Shown here one piece after another: positions 7,987 through 16,433 of a stretch of 31,939 nucleotides of DNA. Each line of letters begins with the position of its first letter. The first letter of the stretch is position 1. This stretch comes from Gracilaria caudata (Eukaryota > Rhodophyta > Florideophyceae > Gracilariales > Gracilariaceae): the NCBI GenBank assembly GCA_030374735.1, contig JASCIV010000211.1, forward strand, positions 1 through 31,939, read 5' to 3'. A program made the position numbers and the translations under genes. The notes beneath the pieces were generated by a model. It worked only from the letters and a program-made list of their open reading frames with translations. It had not been told where the DNA came from and did no database searches.

Positions 7987-9728
7987 TCAGTTTTTCAATC
8001 GCTCAACGGGAATGCGATAGGCTTTTGTTTCAATTCGCTCACATTTCTTGCTCGCAACGCGTCTATCGGGATGTTTTCTCTTCTGGTGCCTCTGCAATCA
8101 AAATGCAAACCGTTACCGCATCCAAAGTTAGTATCAGGCCTGAACACTATCTGCGAACGTCATGTCGTTCTCAAGAAATGCGCATCTGTTGTGAACGAAC
8201 TTACCCGCAAATCAAACATCTGTCCGAAAGACATGGGACAATACTGACAAGGAATCTTCTTCTCCTCGTGAATGTTCTTCAAATGACGGTTCAAGCTTCC
8301 CTGTTGTGAGAAAGCCTTCCCACACAAATGGCATGTGGGGTGCTTTGAAGACTTCAGTTTGGCAGGCTGCTTATCGTCCATGATGTCATGAATCTCGTAA
8401 GACTCGCACGAAGACGTGGTCTGCTTATCCGTCTTGAGCATACAAGTGCAAATGGAAAGATCCATACCGTCCGGCAGATCTTGGTTGCTTTTGCCACACA
8501 AGTGACAGGTGTTGCTCTGAGTGTTTTCGTCCGATGTTGCGCTCAGACAGCCATTCAAGGCGTCCTGTAACAACTCATCAAACATGTTAGTACTGATAGA
8601 ACTGCATTGCTCCAAGTCAGTGAATGGCAAGGAAAGCAGAGAGTTCGGTTTTGACTGCAAAAGGTTGGTGTCTTCATTAGGCGAAACTTCGGCTTGCTCT
8701 TTGGCCAACAAGGAGAGCACTCGGAGAGATCCGGCTCGAAGCAAGCGCCATCTGTCAGCGACCTGACGCAGAGTATCGGACTCAAACGGTGTGCTCGGAC
8801 GGAAGTCGACAGCCTTTATGATAAAACGACTAGGGCCGAGTTTGTACGTGCGAATGGGCAACCCGTTGTGACGCTGTTGTAGTTGAGGCGTGACAACATG
8901 TGCTGTGACTTTGACGTGCGAAAAGCGGCGAATTGAAGCCAAGCGGATGCGGACATTCTGTAGGGTAGTGCTTGCCGGGTCGTAGATATTGTCGGTGGTG
9001 ACCTGGGGCCACGCAGCAGAGGAGTAGCGGTTTTGCGAAGCGAGCGCAGCGGAGCAGTAGCAGCCGAGAGAACCTTGAGCGAAGCAAGAAGGGCACAGGG
9101 GCGCCTCCACAAAGCTGACAAACGACATGGGAGCAGCTGGGAGCGTGCCGCCTGGCGTAACGTTGTTGAAGAGTGCATACGCGCCGGAGCATCCCGCTGT
9201 GGAGCGACGGGAGCCAGGAGGAGGGGGCATAAGCACCTTGGCGGTGACAATAAGCATGCCGTCCTCCATCCAAGAAAACTCAATGACGTTAATTGACTGC
9301 GTGGGGCGCATGTCGACAACCATTCTGCGCACATGTGTCTTGTACGAAGCCATTATGGAGGAGTGGCGAGTGGCGGCGGAGCCGAGTGCACAGATAAGAT
9401 GCTTATGGAAGGGGCTGGCGGCGATAACGGAGCCGCACATGAAGTTGCGGAATTGGTGGTCGGGGATGAACATCTCGCCCATGTCGAAGGACGAGGCCAT
9501 GTCGGACCAGAGGTCTGGGGTGGAGAAGTTACAGCAGAAGGCGACGCCCTGGGTGACGTTGGCGGGGCTGACTTGCGAGACACGGTAGGGGGGGTGACGC
9601 ATGAGCCAGTCGCGGAGGTGCTCGTGGCGGAGAAAATAGCGCCACAAGTGGGGAAAGAGCTCGGAGCCGTCATTGGAGACGGAGAATAGGGGGGGGGAGT
9701 GGGAGTGGGAGTCGGGGATGTCGAGCAT
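7987..9728 (-). CDS. C2H2 zinc-finger protein, two exons
   Basis: Exon 1 is 9728-8205 (508 codons) and exon 2 is 8091-7987 (34 codons plus stop), giving 542 residues. Two classical fingers sit near the C-terminus: C466-x2-C469-x12-H482-x4-H487 and C494-x2-C497-x12-H510-x4-H515. The intron cuts the second finger, and only splicing supplies its two histidines (RRHQKRKH). An extra CHLCGK without the histidine half lies about 60 residues earlier. The N-terminal 400 residues match no family that I know; they contain scattered Cys and a His-rich start. Likely a nuclear nucleic-acid-binding protein, perhaps a transcription factor. It is divergent from the AAA ATPase gene, with start codons 371 bp apart. 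The first exon is GC-rich at its 5' end and less so later. Confidence 0.8.
8092..8204 (-). other. Intron of the zinc-finger gene (113 bp)
   Basis: Minus-strand donor GTAAGT at 8204-8199 and acceptor TTGCAG ending at 8092. The exact sequence TACTAAC (8133-8127), identical to the yeast branch consensus, lies about 35 bases before the acceptor. The join is in phase 0. Confidence 0.85.
9689..9717 (+). promoter_or_regulatory. Possible G-quadruplex in the zinc-finger gene 5' end
   Basis: Four G runs (about nine, three, three and four bases) separated by 2-3 bases lie on the plus strand, opposite codons 4-14 of the zinc-finger gene, so in its template strand. A second G cluster, G8-C-G8, is at 9812-9828 in the divergent promoter. 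Folding is predicted, not shown. Confidence 0.4.
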
Positions 9729-10099
9729 GGTGCGGAGAAGACGTGAGCGTTGGGGCGAGGCCTATTGGGAGTGCGAGCGGTGCGCGAGCGGTGCGCGAGC
9801 GGTGTGCGTGTGGGGGGGGCGGGGGGGGAGATCGTTGGCGGGCTGGTTCGCGGAGTAGATAGGTGGATAAGACGGGAGCGACAACAGCGCACTCCCCTTG
9901 TAACGCGCCAGCACGGCACGTAGATAAGCCCACTGGGCCGCTGTGCGCCACGCCTCTGGTTGTAGATAACTGAACATGAACACAATAAGTTTTATGCACA
10001 ACGCACGCGCTCGACGGAGGCGGCGATCACGCGCTCAGATTCGCGTGCGCCGTCGCCGCAGCCAACGGCCGCGCGCCAAGTCGTGCGCATTCCTTGCGT
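9729..10099. promoter_or_regulatory. Divergent promoter region: zinc-finger gene (-) and AAA ATPase gene (+)
   Basis: The two start codons face away from each other across 371 bp, so both promoters must lie here. The left part has an 11-base tandem repeat GTGCGCGAGCG (about three copies, 9771-9801) and the G8-C-G8 run at 9812-9828. No clear TATA box was seen. Confidence 0.5.
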
Positions 10100-11653
10100 A
10101 TGGCCGCTCCTCCGTCCGCCACCCCTCACGGACCCGCCCGCACGCGCGCGCTTTCCGCGGTGCGCTCGCTGCTACACGCGCGCGCGCGCGCCGCGCCGCG
10201 TTCGCTATTGCTGAGCGGGCCGCCCGGCGTGGGCAAGAGCGTCGCCGTGCGCGCCGCGGCGCATGCGGAAGCGCTGCGCGTGTGGCAGCTCTCGCCCGCC
10301 GACGCGCCGAGCGCGCTCTCCGCTGTGCTGGCGCGCGCGCGCCGCGTGTCCCGCGTGTCCCGCGTCGCCGTGGTGGTGTTCATCGACGAGATTGACGGCG
10401 TATGCGCCGCGCCGCGCCCCGGCGCGCCGCACGCCGCTGTGGACGAGGCCACCGCCGCGCTGCTTTCGTTCCTGGCGCCTGTGCGGCGGCGCGACGGGCG
10501 CGACGAGCGCGACGCGTGCGTTTTCGTCGTGGCCGCTACCAATCGCCCGCATGCCGTGCATCCGCGCCTGCTTAGCGCTGCTGTCTTCCACAAGCATGTT
10601 GAGCTCGAGCCGCCTTCGCCGCCCGAGCGCTTGCAGTTTCTCTCCGCGCTGCTTCCGGACGCAGACCCGCTGGTGCTGCGCTACGTTGCCGATCACGCCG
10701 CGGGATTCGTGGCTGCTGACCTCGCTGCACTGTGCACCGCTGCGAGTGAGGCGCCCGGCGATCAGCTGAACGAAAATATCATCAATGCATTCAAAGGTGC
10801 CACCCCGTCCGTGCTGCGCAGTAATACCTCGGCGCACGTGCCCGAAACGTCATGGCAGGACATAGGCGGTATGCGGAACGTCAAACGGCGCTTACAGATG
10901 GGTGTAGAGTGGCCTCTGCGGTATGCATCCACTTTCGGCAGGTTGGGCCTCAAAGCGCCTCGCGGAATTCTACTGTACGGACCGCCAGGCTGCAGCAAGA
11001 CGTCGCTGGTGCGCGCAGCAGCTTCGCAGAGTCGCGCCGTTTTCATTCACCTCAGCGGTGCCGATATTTACTCCTGCTACCTGGGTGAGGCAGAGCGTAT
11101 GCTGCGTGACGCGTTTGCCACAGCCAGAGCCGCTAAGCCGAGTATTCTATTTCTGGATGAGATCGATGCAATCGTTGGGAAGCGCTCTACCGACGGGCAA
11201 GTAGATGGAAACGGTGTGCAGCAACGTGTGTTAAGCACGCTTCTAACCGAAATGGACGGCATTGCATCAGCCGATGGCGTATTGGTTATTGGCGCTTCCA
11301 ACCGCGTTGATTTACTCGACGATGCATTGTTGAGACCTGGTAGATTTGACGACATATTGGCTGTTCAACTGCCAGATGAGGGAGAGAGATTGCAAATACT
11401 CGCCATTCATACCAAGCCACTGTCTCTTCATTCAGATGTGGATTTGGCCCAGCTGGCGCACTGTACCAGCGGCTACTCCGGCGCGGACCTAAAAGCCATG
11501 TGTACCGAAGCAGGTCTTGCTGCTTTGCGAGAAGCTCACCATGAGCAACACAGATTCGATTCCACACATTCTCTCGAGTGCTTTTCTAAACGCAGTGCAC
11601 ATTTGGTTAGCATGAGACATTTTGTTATCAAAGAAGTAGAAAACAAGTGCTAG
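10100..11653 (+). CDS. AFG2-family AAA ATPase (SPATA5/SPATA5L1-like), no N-domain
   Basis: The product is 517 residues with two AAA modules. Module 1 has Walker A GPPGVGKS (40-47), Walker B VVFIDEID and sensor AATNRP. Module 2 has GPPGCSKT (294-301), LFLDEID (350-356), RPGRFD (412-417) and GYSGADL. A Cys-[Ser/Ala]-Lys P-loop in module 2 marks the AFG2A/AFG2B group of Cdc48 relatives. VQQRVLSTLLTEMDG and LFLDEIDAIVGKR look closest to AFG2B/SPATA5L1. In yeast AFG2 (Drg1) strips Rlp24 from pre-60S particles in the cytoplasm. Two oddities: relatives are usually 750-900 residues with an N-terminal domain that is absent here, and module 1 has lost the arginine-finger region (AVFHKHVEL in place of RPGRFDRE). 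The first 600 bases are extremely GC-rich and the rest is not. The first ATG of the frame was chosen; an upstream exon cannot be excluded. Confidence 0.85.
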   Translation: MAAPPSATPHGPARTRALSAVRSLLHARARAAPRSLLLSGPPGVGKSVAVRAAAHAEALRVWQLSPADAPSALSAVLARARRVSRVSRVAVVVFIDEIDGVCAAPRPGAPHAAVDEATAALLSFLAPVRRRDGRDERDACVFVVAATNRPHAVHPRLLSAAVFHKHVELEPPSPPERLQFLSALLPDADPLVLRYVADHAAGFVAADLAALCTAASEAPGDQLNENIINAFKGATPSVLRSNTSAHVPETSWQDIGGMRNVKRRLQMGVEWPLRYASTFGRLGLKAPRGILLYGPPGCSKTSLVRAAASQSRAVFIHLSGADIYSCYLGEAERMLRDAFATARAAKPSILFLDEIDAIVGKRSTDGQVDGNGVQQRVLSTLLTEMDGIASADGVLVIGASNRVDLLDDALLRPGRFDDILAVQLPDEGERLQILAIHTKPLSLHSDVDLAQLAHCTSGYSGADLKAMCTEAGLAALREAHHEQHRFDSTHSLECFSKRSAHLVSMRHFVIKEVENKC

Positions 11654-12018
11654 CTGCTCATTAGCAGCAGCTAGCCTCACCATCCGAGAATTACTCGGAG
11701 AATTTGGGAGTCCAGAATGAATTCGGTCAGCACGTGGGGCATGTTTTGGCTCTTTGTGTTCACGGTGAAGCCGGTGTCATGACAAGCTTTTCGCTTCCCC
11801 GTGGTCTGTGAAAGAAATCAACGCGCGTAAAATACGGAATATTTGATGTTTTTCTTTCCAGGGATACTGCCGATGAATTCTCCGCTTATCATAATCATCG
11901 ATTTGTCCATCGGGTCTCGAAAATAACAATGTTAATGTCATCAAGCTTCATGATGATGATGAATATTCGAGTCTTGAAGCCCTTTACACTTACCCTTAGT
12001 ACCAATGACGAAAGATTG

Positions 12019-12132
12019 CCTGGATTGTGGAAAACGAGAAACGGAGTCTCGGTTTCTCGCTTTCCACAATCCAGGAGTCTCTGTTTCTCGTCTTTCACAA
12101 TCCACGAGAATTTCTCTTTTCCACAATCCAGG
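12019..12132. repeat. Hairpin (24-bp arms) plus two further arm copies
   Basis: The arm 12019-12042 begins CCTGGATTGTGGAAAACGAG. Its reverse complement recurs at 12052-12075 with a single mismatch, leaving a 9-base loop. The right arm is then repeated twice more in the same direction, with more changes, at about 12083-12105 and 12110-12132. In all, one forward and three reverse copies of a unit of about 24 bases lie side by side. Confidence 0.8.
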
Positions 12133-12311
12133 CCCGTAGCGAAGTGCAGCAATGCGTTTCTGCTAAAGTTTTGACGCAAACTGTTTTGACGAAAAGAGAG
12201 ATTCTCCGGGCCCCAAAAGAGAGGGAAACTCTGACTGTGGATCATCCACATCCGCGATCAGAAGTTTGGATCTACCTTCGTAGATACTGGCCGCACAGGT
12301 GCCATCATGGG

Positions 12312-12368
12312 ACACATACAGGCACATCCGCGATGTTATGATGACATTGCCGATGTGCCAGTATGTGT
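12312..12368. repeat. Imperfect hairpin, 25-bp arms
   Basis: Arms 12312-12336 and 12344-12368 pair with three mismatches around a 7-base loop. The left arm begins ACACATACAGGCACATC. It lies about 230 bp upstream of the RPC8 start codon. Confidence 0.7.
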
Positions 12369-12603
12369 GCCTGTGCACGTGTACTCGTGTACACTCAACT
12401 CTCACATGTAACCTTCCATCCTCTTACATGCACGTGATTGTTTATGAACGGGAGCAAATCTGACTTGAAAGGAGAGTAACGCACAGATCAAAGAAACCAC
12501 CGTATGCATCATCATCATCATGAAGATCAACGGCAACTCTACAGAAGTGTAACATCGCTCCGCTCTGTGCTCCATTCTTCACAAACAATGCTAGTCTTGT
12601 GAT

Positions 12604-13434
12604 ATGTTCAAATTAGTGACAATAGAGGACGTGCTTTTGGTACCAGCTCGACTGTTTGGTTATCCACGTCTCGACGCTCTCGAACATGTCATCAACAAAC
12701 GCTTGAGTGACAAAGTTATTCCCGGCGTCGGGCTGGTGATAGCTTTTTGGGACTGGGTTCAAGTGGGAGAAGATGCGCTTCAGATTCACTCGGGTGAATG
12801 TAGTACCAAATGCACATTCCGCGTGGTTGTATTCGCTCCTTTTGAAGGAGAAGTTCTTTTCGCACGTGTAAGCGGTGCGTACAACGAGGGCATATTCATG
12901 GAGATGAAATTCTTCGATGCAATCACCGTTCCGAAACAAAATCTCCCGAGACCCTCTCATTTTGATGAGAGTGAGAGAGTATGGATTTGGAAGCCAGTAT
13001 TTGAGGAGGGTGGAGAGCCGCAAACCTATTACATGGATGTAACTAACGAGAGCGTATTTCGAGCTATTGAAGTAAAATTTGAAGACTCATGGCGAGTGCC
13101 ACCATCCGAAAAGAAGGGTGACTCCCGAAATCCAATGTCAATTGTTGGAGCCCTATATGACGCGGTTTTGCAAGATAACCAGGGATTAGGTGACCCCTTA
13201 TGGTGGTACGAAGAGGAAGAGGCAGAGGGTGAAGAAGAGGGTGAAGAAGAAGGGGAAGCGGAGATGGGGGAGGCAGAGATGCAGGAATCAGAAGAAAAAC
13301 TTAATGTTGCAAAGGAAGAAAAGATTGAGCCTATTGAGGTTCATCACAAGTTTGAAGGGAATGCTGTGGGTGTCTACGAAGAGGAACATGTTGATTCACA
13401 ATGGCATCAAGATCTCGAAGGAGAAGGAAGCTAG
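12604..13434 (+). CDS. RPC8: DNA-directed RNA polymerase III subunit RPC8 (Rpc25 / POLR3H)
   Basis: The product is 276 residues and starts MFKLVTIEDVLLVPARLFG, almost the universal opening of this subunit. It pairs with RPC9 to form the Pol III stalk, equivalent to Rpb7/Rpb4, and helps with initiation at tRNA and 5S genes. The N-terminal RNP-like domain (about 1-80, with NKRLSDKVIPGVGLVIAFWD) and the following OB/S1 domain (to about 190) are complete. The family normally ends just after a Gly-Leu-Gly/Trp-Trp motif, seen here as GLGDPLWWY. This protein continues for about 72 more residues, strongly acidic with GEEEGEEEGEAEMGEAEM-type repeats. Intronless. It converges on RPS9, whose 3' end is 527 bp away. 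Confidence 0.93.
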   Translation: MFKLVTIEDVLLVPARLFGYPRLDALEHVINKRLSDKVIPGVGLVIAFWDWVQVGEDALQIHSGECSTKCTFRVVVFAPFEGEVLFARVSGAYNEGIFMEMKFFDAITVPKQNLPRPSHFDESERVWIWKPVFEEGGEPQTYYMDVTNESVFRAIEVKFEDSWRVPPSEKKGDSRNPMSIVGALYDAVLQDNQGLGDPLWWYEEEEAEGEEEGEEEGEAEMGEAEMQESEEKLNVAKEEKIEPIEVHHKFEGNAVGVYEEEHVDSQWHQDLEGEGS

Positions 13435-13961
13435 GTTCGTTTTACGGCTAGAGCAGAAACGAGGCGCGATCCATTGTGGTTCGAGGGAGCCTCACTACTG
13501 TTTGATAAACCAAGGTGCGGAGCGCTCTTCGGGATCTTTCAAACTCTGTTTGTCAAACTCTTTGTGCTTTTCTTTCTGTTGTGCTGATCACTCTTTTTAA
13601 GCATTCCACTCGGCTCAGCACTGCACAAAACTGCATGGACTCCACAAGAGGGGTCAACGGCTGGCAATAACAAGTTTATCTCTATCTTTATCGTTCAAGT
13701 TGTAGAGGTGTCAAGATCTTGTACAAACCTGAGCGCCAGTAGATAGATCTCTAGTATTGTGCCATCAATTACCATAGTGGGGAATACTCTGCAGTAAATC
13801 CGTGGAGTCCAACCGATTTCGAGAACCCACCATATCGCAGTATCTCTACACTTCAGTGAAAGATCTGCTGTCGAAGAGCGTTGCAAAAGTAGTTCGCGTA
13901 GCCAAGCTCACATTGACGGAAATGCGCATAGACGCAGATCCAAGACATTTGATCCAAGCAT
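13435..13961. other. Intergenic region between convergent RPC8 and RPS9
   Basis: It holds the 3' ends of two convergent genes. I saw no repeat, RNA or credible coding frame. A short pyrimidine-rich stretch lies at 13530-13600. Confidence 0.4.
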
Positions 13962-14660
13962 TTACTCGTCATCTTCATCTTCGCCAGCGCCGCCACCGCT
14001 GCTCTTACGCCTTGCAATTGCCCTGCGCTTGACACGACCAGGTCGTCCACCACCAAACGGAGAAGTAAGAGCAAAGTCAATATGCTTCTGCGAATCAACT
14101 CGCACGGTGAAGGAAGGAACGTTCACAAGCTGCTTGCCGACACGGATGTGACGCTGCTTGATCAAGCATCGAGCATGGTGAATGGACTTAGCAAGACCAA
14201 GCTTGACAACCTGAGTCTGTAGGCGACGCTCCAAGAAATCTTGAACCTTGAGAGAAAGCACGTAATCGAGAGCTTGTCGCGATTCGTCCAAGAGCCCAAG
14301 ACGAGTGAGACGACGTAAAAGTGCATTGCCCTCGAAAATACGACGCGGATCCTTCTCCTCTAGGGTGAGCAGCTCACGAGCAGCAGATCGGATCTTGGAC
14401 AGCACGAGCTGGACGCGCCAGATTTCACGCTTGTTGCGGAGACCGTACTTTCCGGCGAGTTGAAGCTCCGAGTCAAGACGCTCCTTCTCGTACGGTCGAC
14501 GAGGAGTACGATATGTCTTCGAGGCTTAGGTGCCAAAACCACAAACGATTCATAGAAGCGAGTCAGTGTGAGTGGTAACGAATCGTACCCAGCTAATTGT
14601 AGTCAAGATCACAAACGGGTTTCAGATGGCGGAGAACTTACTGTTACGATAGTTCGTCAT
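13962..14660 (-). CDS. RPS9: 40S ribosomal protein S9 (uS4), two exons
   Basis: Exon 1 is 14660-14642, only 19 bases (MTNYRN plus one base). Exon 2 is 14524-13962. The join gives 193 residues beginning MTNYRNTSKTYRTPRRPYEK, against 194 in human. Without exon 1 the frame has no start in the right place, and an in-frame stop lies just before the acceptor. The S4 RNA-binding core (LERRLQTQVVKLGLAKSIHH) and the GGGRPGRVKRR tail are nearly invariant. uS4 binds early to 18S rRNA in the 40S body and helps to guard decoding accuracy. The last 15 residues are Gly/Ser-rich then acidic, as in other eukaryotes. An intron directly after the first few codons is typical of ribosomal-protein genes in intron-poor genomes. 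Confidence 0.95.
14525..14641 (-). other. Intron of RPS9 (117 bp)
   Basis: Minus-strand donor GTAAGT at 14641-14636 and acceptor CCTAAG ending at 14525. A CTGAC at 14566-14562, about 37 bases from the acceptor, is the likely branch site. The phase (one base before, two after) restores the conserved NTSKTYRTPRRP sequence. Confidence 0.85.
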
Positions 14661-15962
14661 GACTAACTACAAAGCGCGGAGTGCGGCGTCACTCGTCTTT
14701 CAGAGGAGTGCGGGAGAAGAGGATGGCCTTCACCGCAACTGGCGAAAGCAATGTAGGCCTCCTGATCGCCGACGTCGGTACTCCATCAAATGTGGCGCCG
14801 CCGTCGGCATTGAAGCATACAGACAAGTGGATCAAAAACGTGATGCAATTTACTTTTCATAGATCTAAAATTTGAAAGTCTCTCTTTAGATTTGGAAAAT
14901 ATAAATTTTCAGCTTCTCAAGAAATTTGTATGTGAAGTCATTCTTATTTTTAAAAAATTCATATTTTTTAAAAAAAACAATTATTACAAGGGTAAGGTCT
15001 TTTGGACGTTTATGGCCCTAGAATCTAGGGCCTATAGGGCCTAGTCGGCCCTATACAGTAGGCGTGAAGACTCGGCAGTGATTTTTTGTCGATTGTGGGT
15101 GCTGTTCTATCCAACATGTTGTGACTTCTAACGAACGGACTTGATATCTGCAGTCTTCATTAAAGACTTTCACAGAAGTCTTTCTCGTAGTTGCATCACC
15201 CTTGTAGTATCCTCAATATAATCGCTGCCCTGCATTACTGGGTCGTGGTTGATGGGACTGTCAATGAGATTGTGGCACCGGCTGTTAATGACCAGTGCAA
15301 TTATACTGTCTATGTTTTTTGAAAGTGTTCCAGAGCGTCCGTGTCGCCAAGGTACTGGCCTGAAAGAACATTCTTTAGAAACAGATCCAAAGAACCGCAG
15401 CTGTGAGTTTAAAAACATGAAAAACTTGAATGGGGCGTTAGATGACGCCACTTAACAGATAACAGAAGCTGTGCACCTTCAAAGTACATGTTTTCCTTCT
15501 TCAGTTGTGGATGTATGGCTATTCTATTTCAACGTCATTGTACTACATCTTCATTGAAGAAACCGACGCTCTTTGTGTACCAAGTGTACTACGCAAAATG
15601 GGACGTCCTAAATGCACAACGCGATAATCGGCGCTCCTGCTTCCTCCGCGACGTATCTCCCCTAACCCGGACCTTGGCCATCTACTGAAGGTGTGCGGCG
15701 CGAATCCCAAATCAAACTCAGTAACTGCTGTCTTTACTTGGCTGAGATCATCATACAACCGTCAGTCATGAAGACGTTATCTCGCATGTCCAGAGCTTCA
15801 GAGCTGGTGCAGGTATGTGTATTTCGTTGACGAATATAAATCAATCGAACCCAGCACAGACATTTCGGTTGGCGGCCTACTAATTGAATGTTGTAATGAG
15901 CCGGATTGACTCTTCATCTTCGCGGCTTAACCAATTACCCTGACCACGAAAAAATGTTGGCC
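14661..15962. other. 1.3-kb intergenic region upstream of RPS9, with hairpins and AT-rich DNA
   Basis: It contains the RPS9 promoter on the left. A strongly AT-rich stretch lies at about 14870-14985 with A/T runs of up to eight bases, followed by two touching perfect hairpins (15014-15055). Several frames of 60-93 codons on both strands (for example 15170-15451 and 15543-15758, minus) resemble nothing known. I find no RNA gene. Confidence 0.45.
15014..15055. repeat. Two adjacent perfect 9-bp hairpins built from GGCCCTA
   Basis: GGCCCTAGA (15014-15022) pairs with TCTAGGGCC (15024-15032) around one base. Directly next, TATAGGGCC (15033-15041) pairs with GGCCCTATA (15047-15055) around five bases. 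The two hairpins share the GGCCCTA core and abut without a gap. Confidence 0.75.
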
Positions 15963-16433
15963 CTACGCGTTAATCATGCCGAGCAGCTGTCCCTTTTGGT
16001 GAAGATCCATAGTGTCTAAACAGGTAGCATTTTGTCTGATGTTAGTCCATGATTTGATCTTCTACGGGGAGAATCAATGCAGCTTACCATCACAACCCCC
16101 TACGTGTTTTCCATTTACAAACACATTAGGAACAGTTCTTTGGCCAGTTTTTTCGAGTAAAACACCCTTAATATCATCGCCGTCCTCTCTCTCATCAAGC
16201 TCCCAAACGGTGTGGTCAACATTAAGATCGCTAAATAGAGATTTCACACGCATACAGTAAGGGCAGTACGAAGCAGAAAAAACCATCACGTTGTTCTCTG
16301 TCACAGCATTGTCGACTATTGATGCTGTCGATGCATACCAGCGGGGTCTAATCGCACAACGCGAGCTTCGTCGGGCTGCACGAAGAGCATTGAAGGGCAA
16401 ACGACCCAAGGGAGAAACAAATGCAATAGCCAT
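15963..16433 (-). CDS. Dithiol glutaredoxin, organelle-targeted, two exons
   Basis: Exon 1 is 16433-16088 and exon 2 is 16015-15963, together 132 residues. The enzyme reduces disulfides and mixed glutathione disulfides using glutathione. The active site is CPYC (57-60), with QRTVPNVFVNGKHVGG supplying the cis-proline loop and CDDTMDLHQKGQL the glutathione-binding end. The last part exists only after splicing. The first 40 residues are rich in Arg, Ala and Ser, lack acids and start MAIAFVSPLG. A Phe just after the start is typical of plastid transit peptides in red algae and glaucophytes, so plastid location is favoured, with mitochondria possible. The gene faces MetAP2 across a 646-bp divergent gap. 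Confidence 0.9.
16016..16087 (-). other. Intron of the glutaredoxin gene (72 bp)
   Basis: Minus-strand donor GTAAGC at 16087-16082 and acceptor GTTTAG ending at 16016. CTAAC at 16045-16041 lies 25 bases before the acceptor. Splicing completes the Asp codon of the GGCDD motif. Confidence 0.85.

Larger units (their letters stand above)
11654..12603. other. 950-bp intergenic region rich in inverted repeats
   Basis: No gene is supported here. The region contains a 24-bp hairpin with two further partial copies of its arm (12019-12132), a TACCTTCGT motif inside a small ATCTAC-CTTC-GTAGAT hairpin (12271-12286), an imperfect 25-bp hairpin (12312-12368) and a short CAT repeat near 12509. The promoter of the RPC8 gene must be at its right end. 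Confidence 0.5.

Noticed and set aside
9033..9689. Long plus-strand frames opposite the zinc-finger gene
   Set aside because: They follow from the GC-rich codons of the real minus-strand exon, whose zinc-finger continuation after splicing fixes the true strand.
14990..15200. A possible spliceosomal or other small nuclear RNA near the GGCCCTA hairpins
   Set aside because: I looked for conserved U1, U2, U4, U5 and U6 strings and found none.
15170..15758. Two minus-strand frames of 71-93 codons between RPS9 and glutaredoxin
   Set aside because: No family resemblance and no matching splice pattern found; likely chance.
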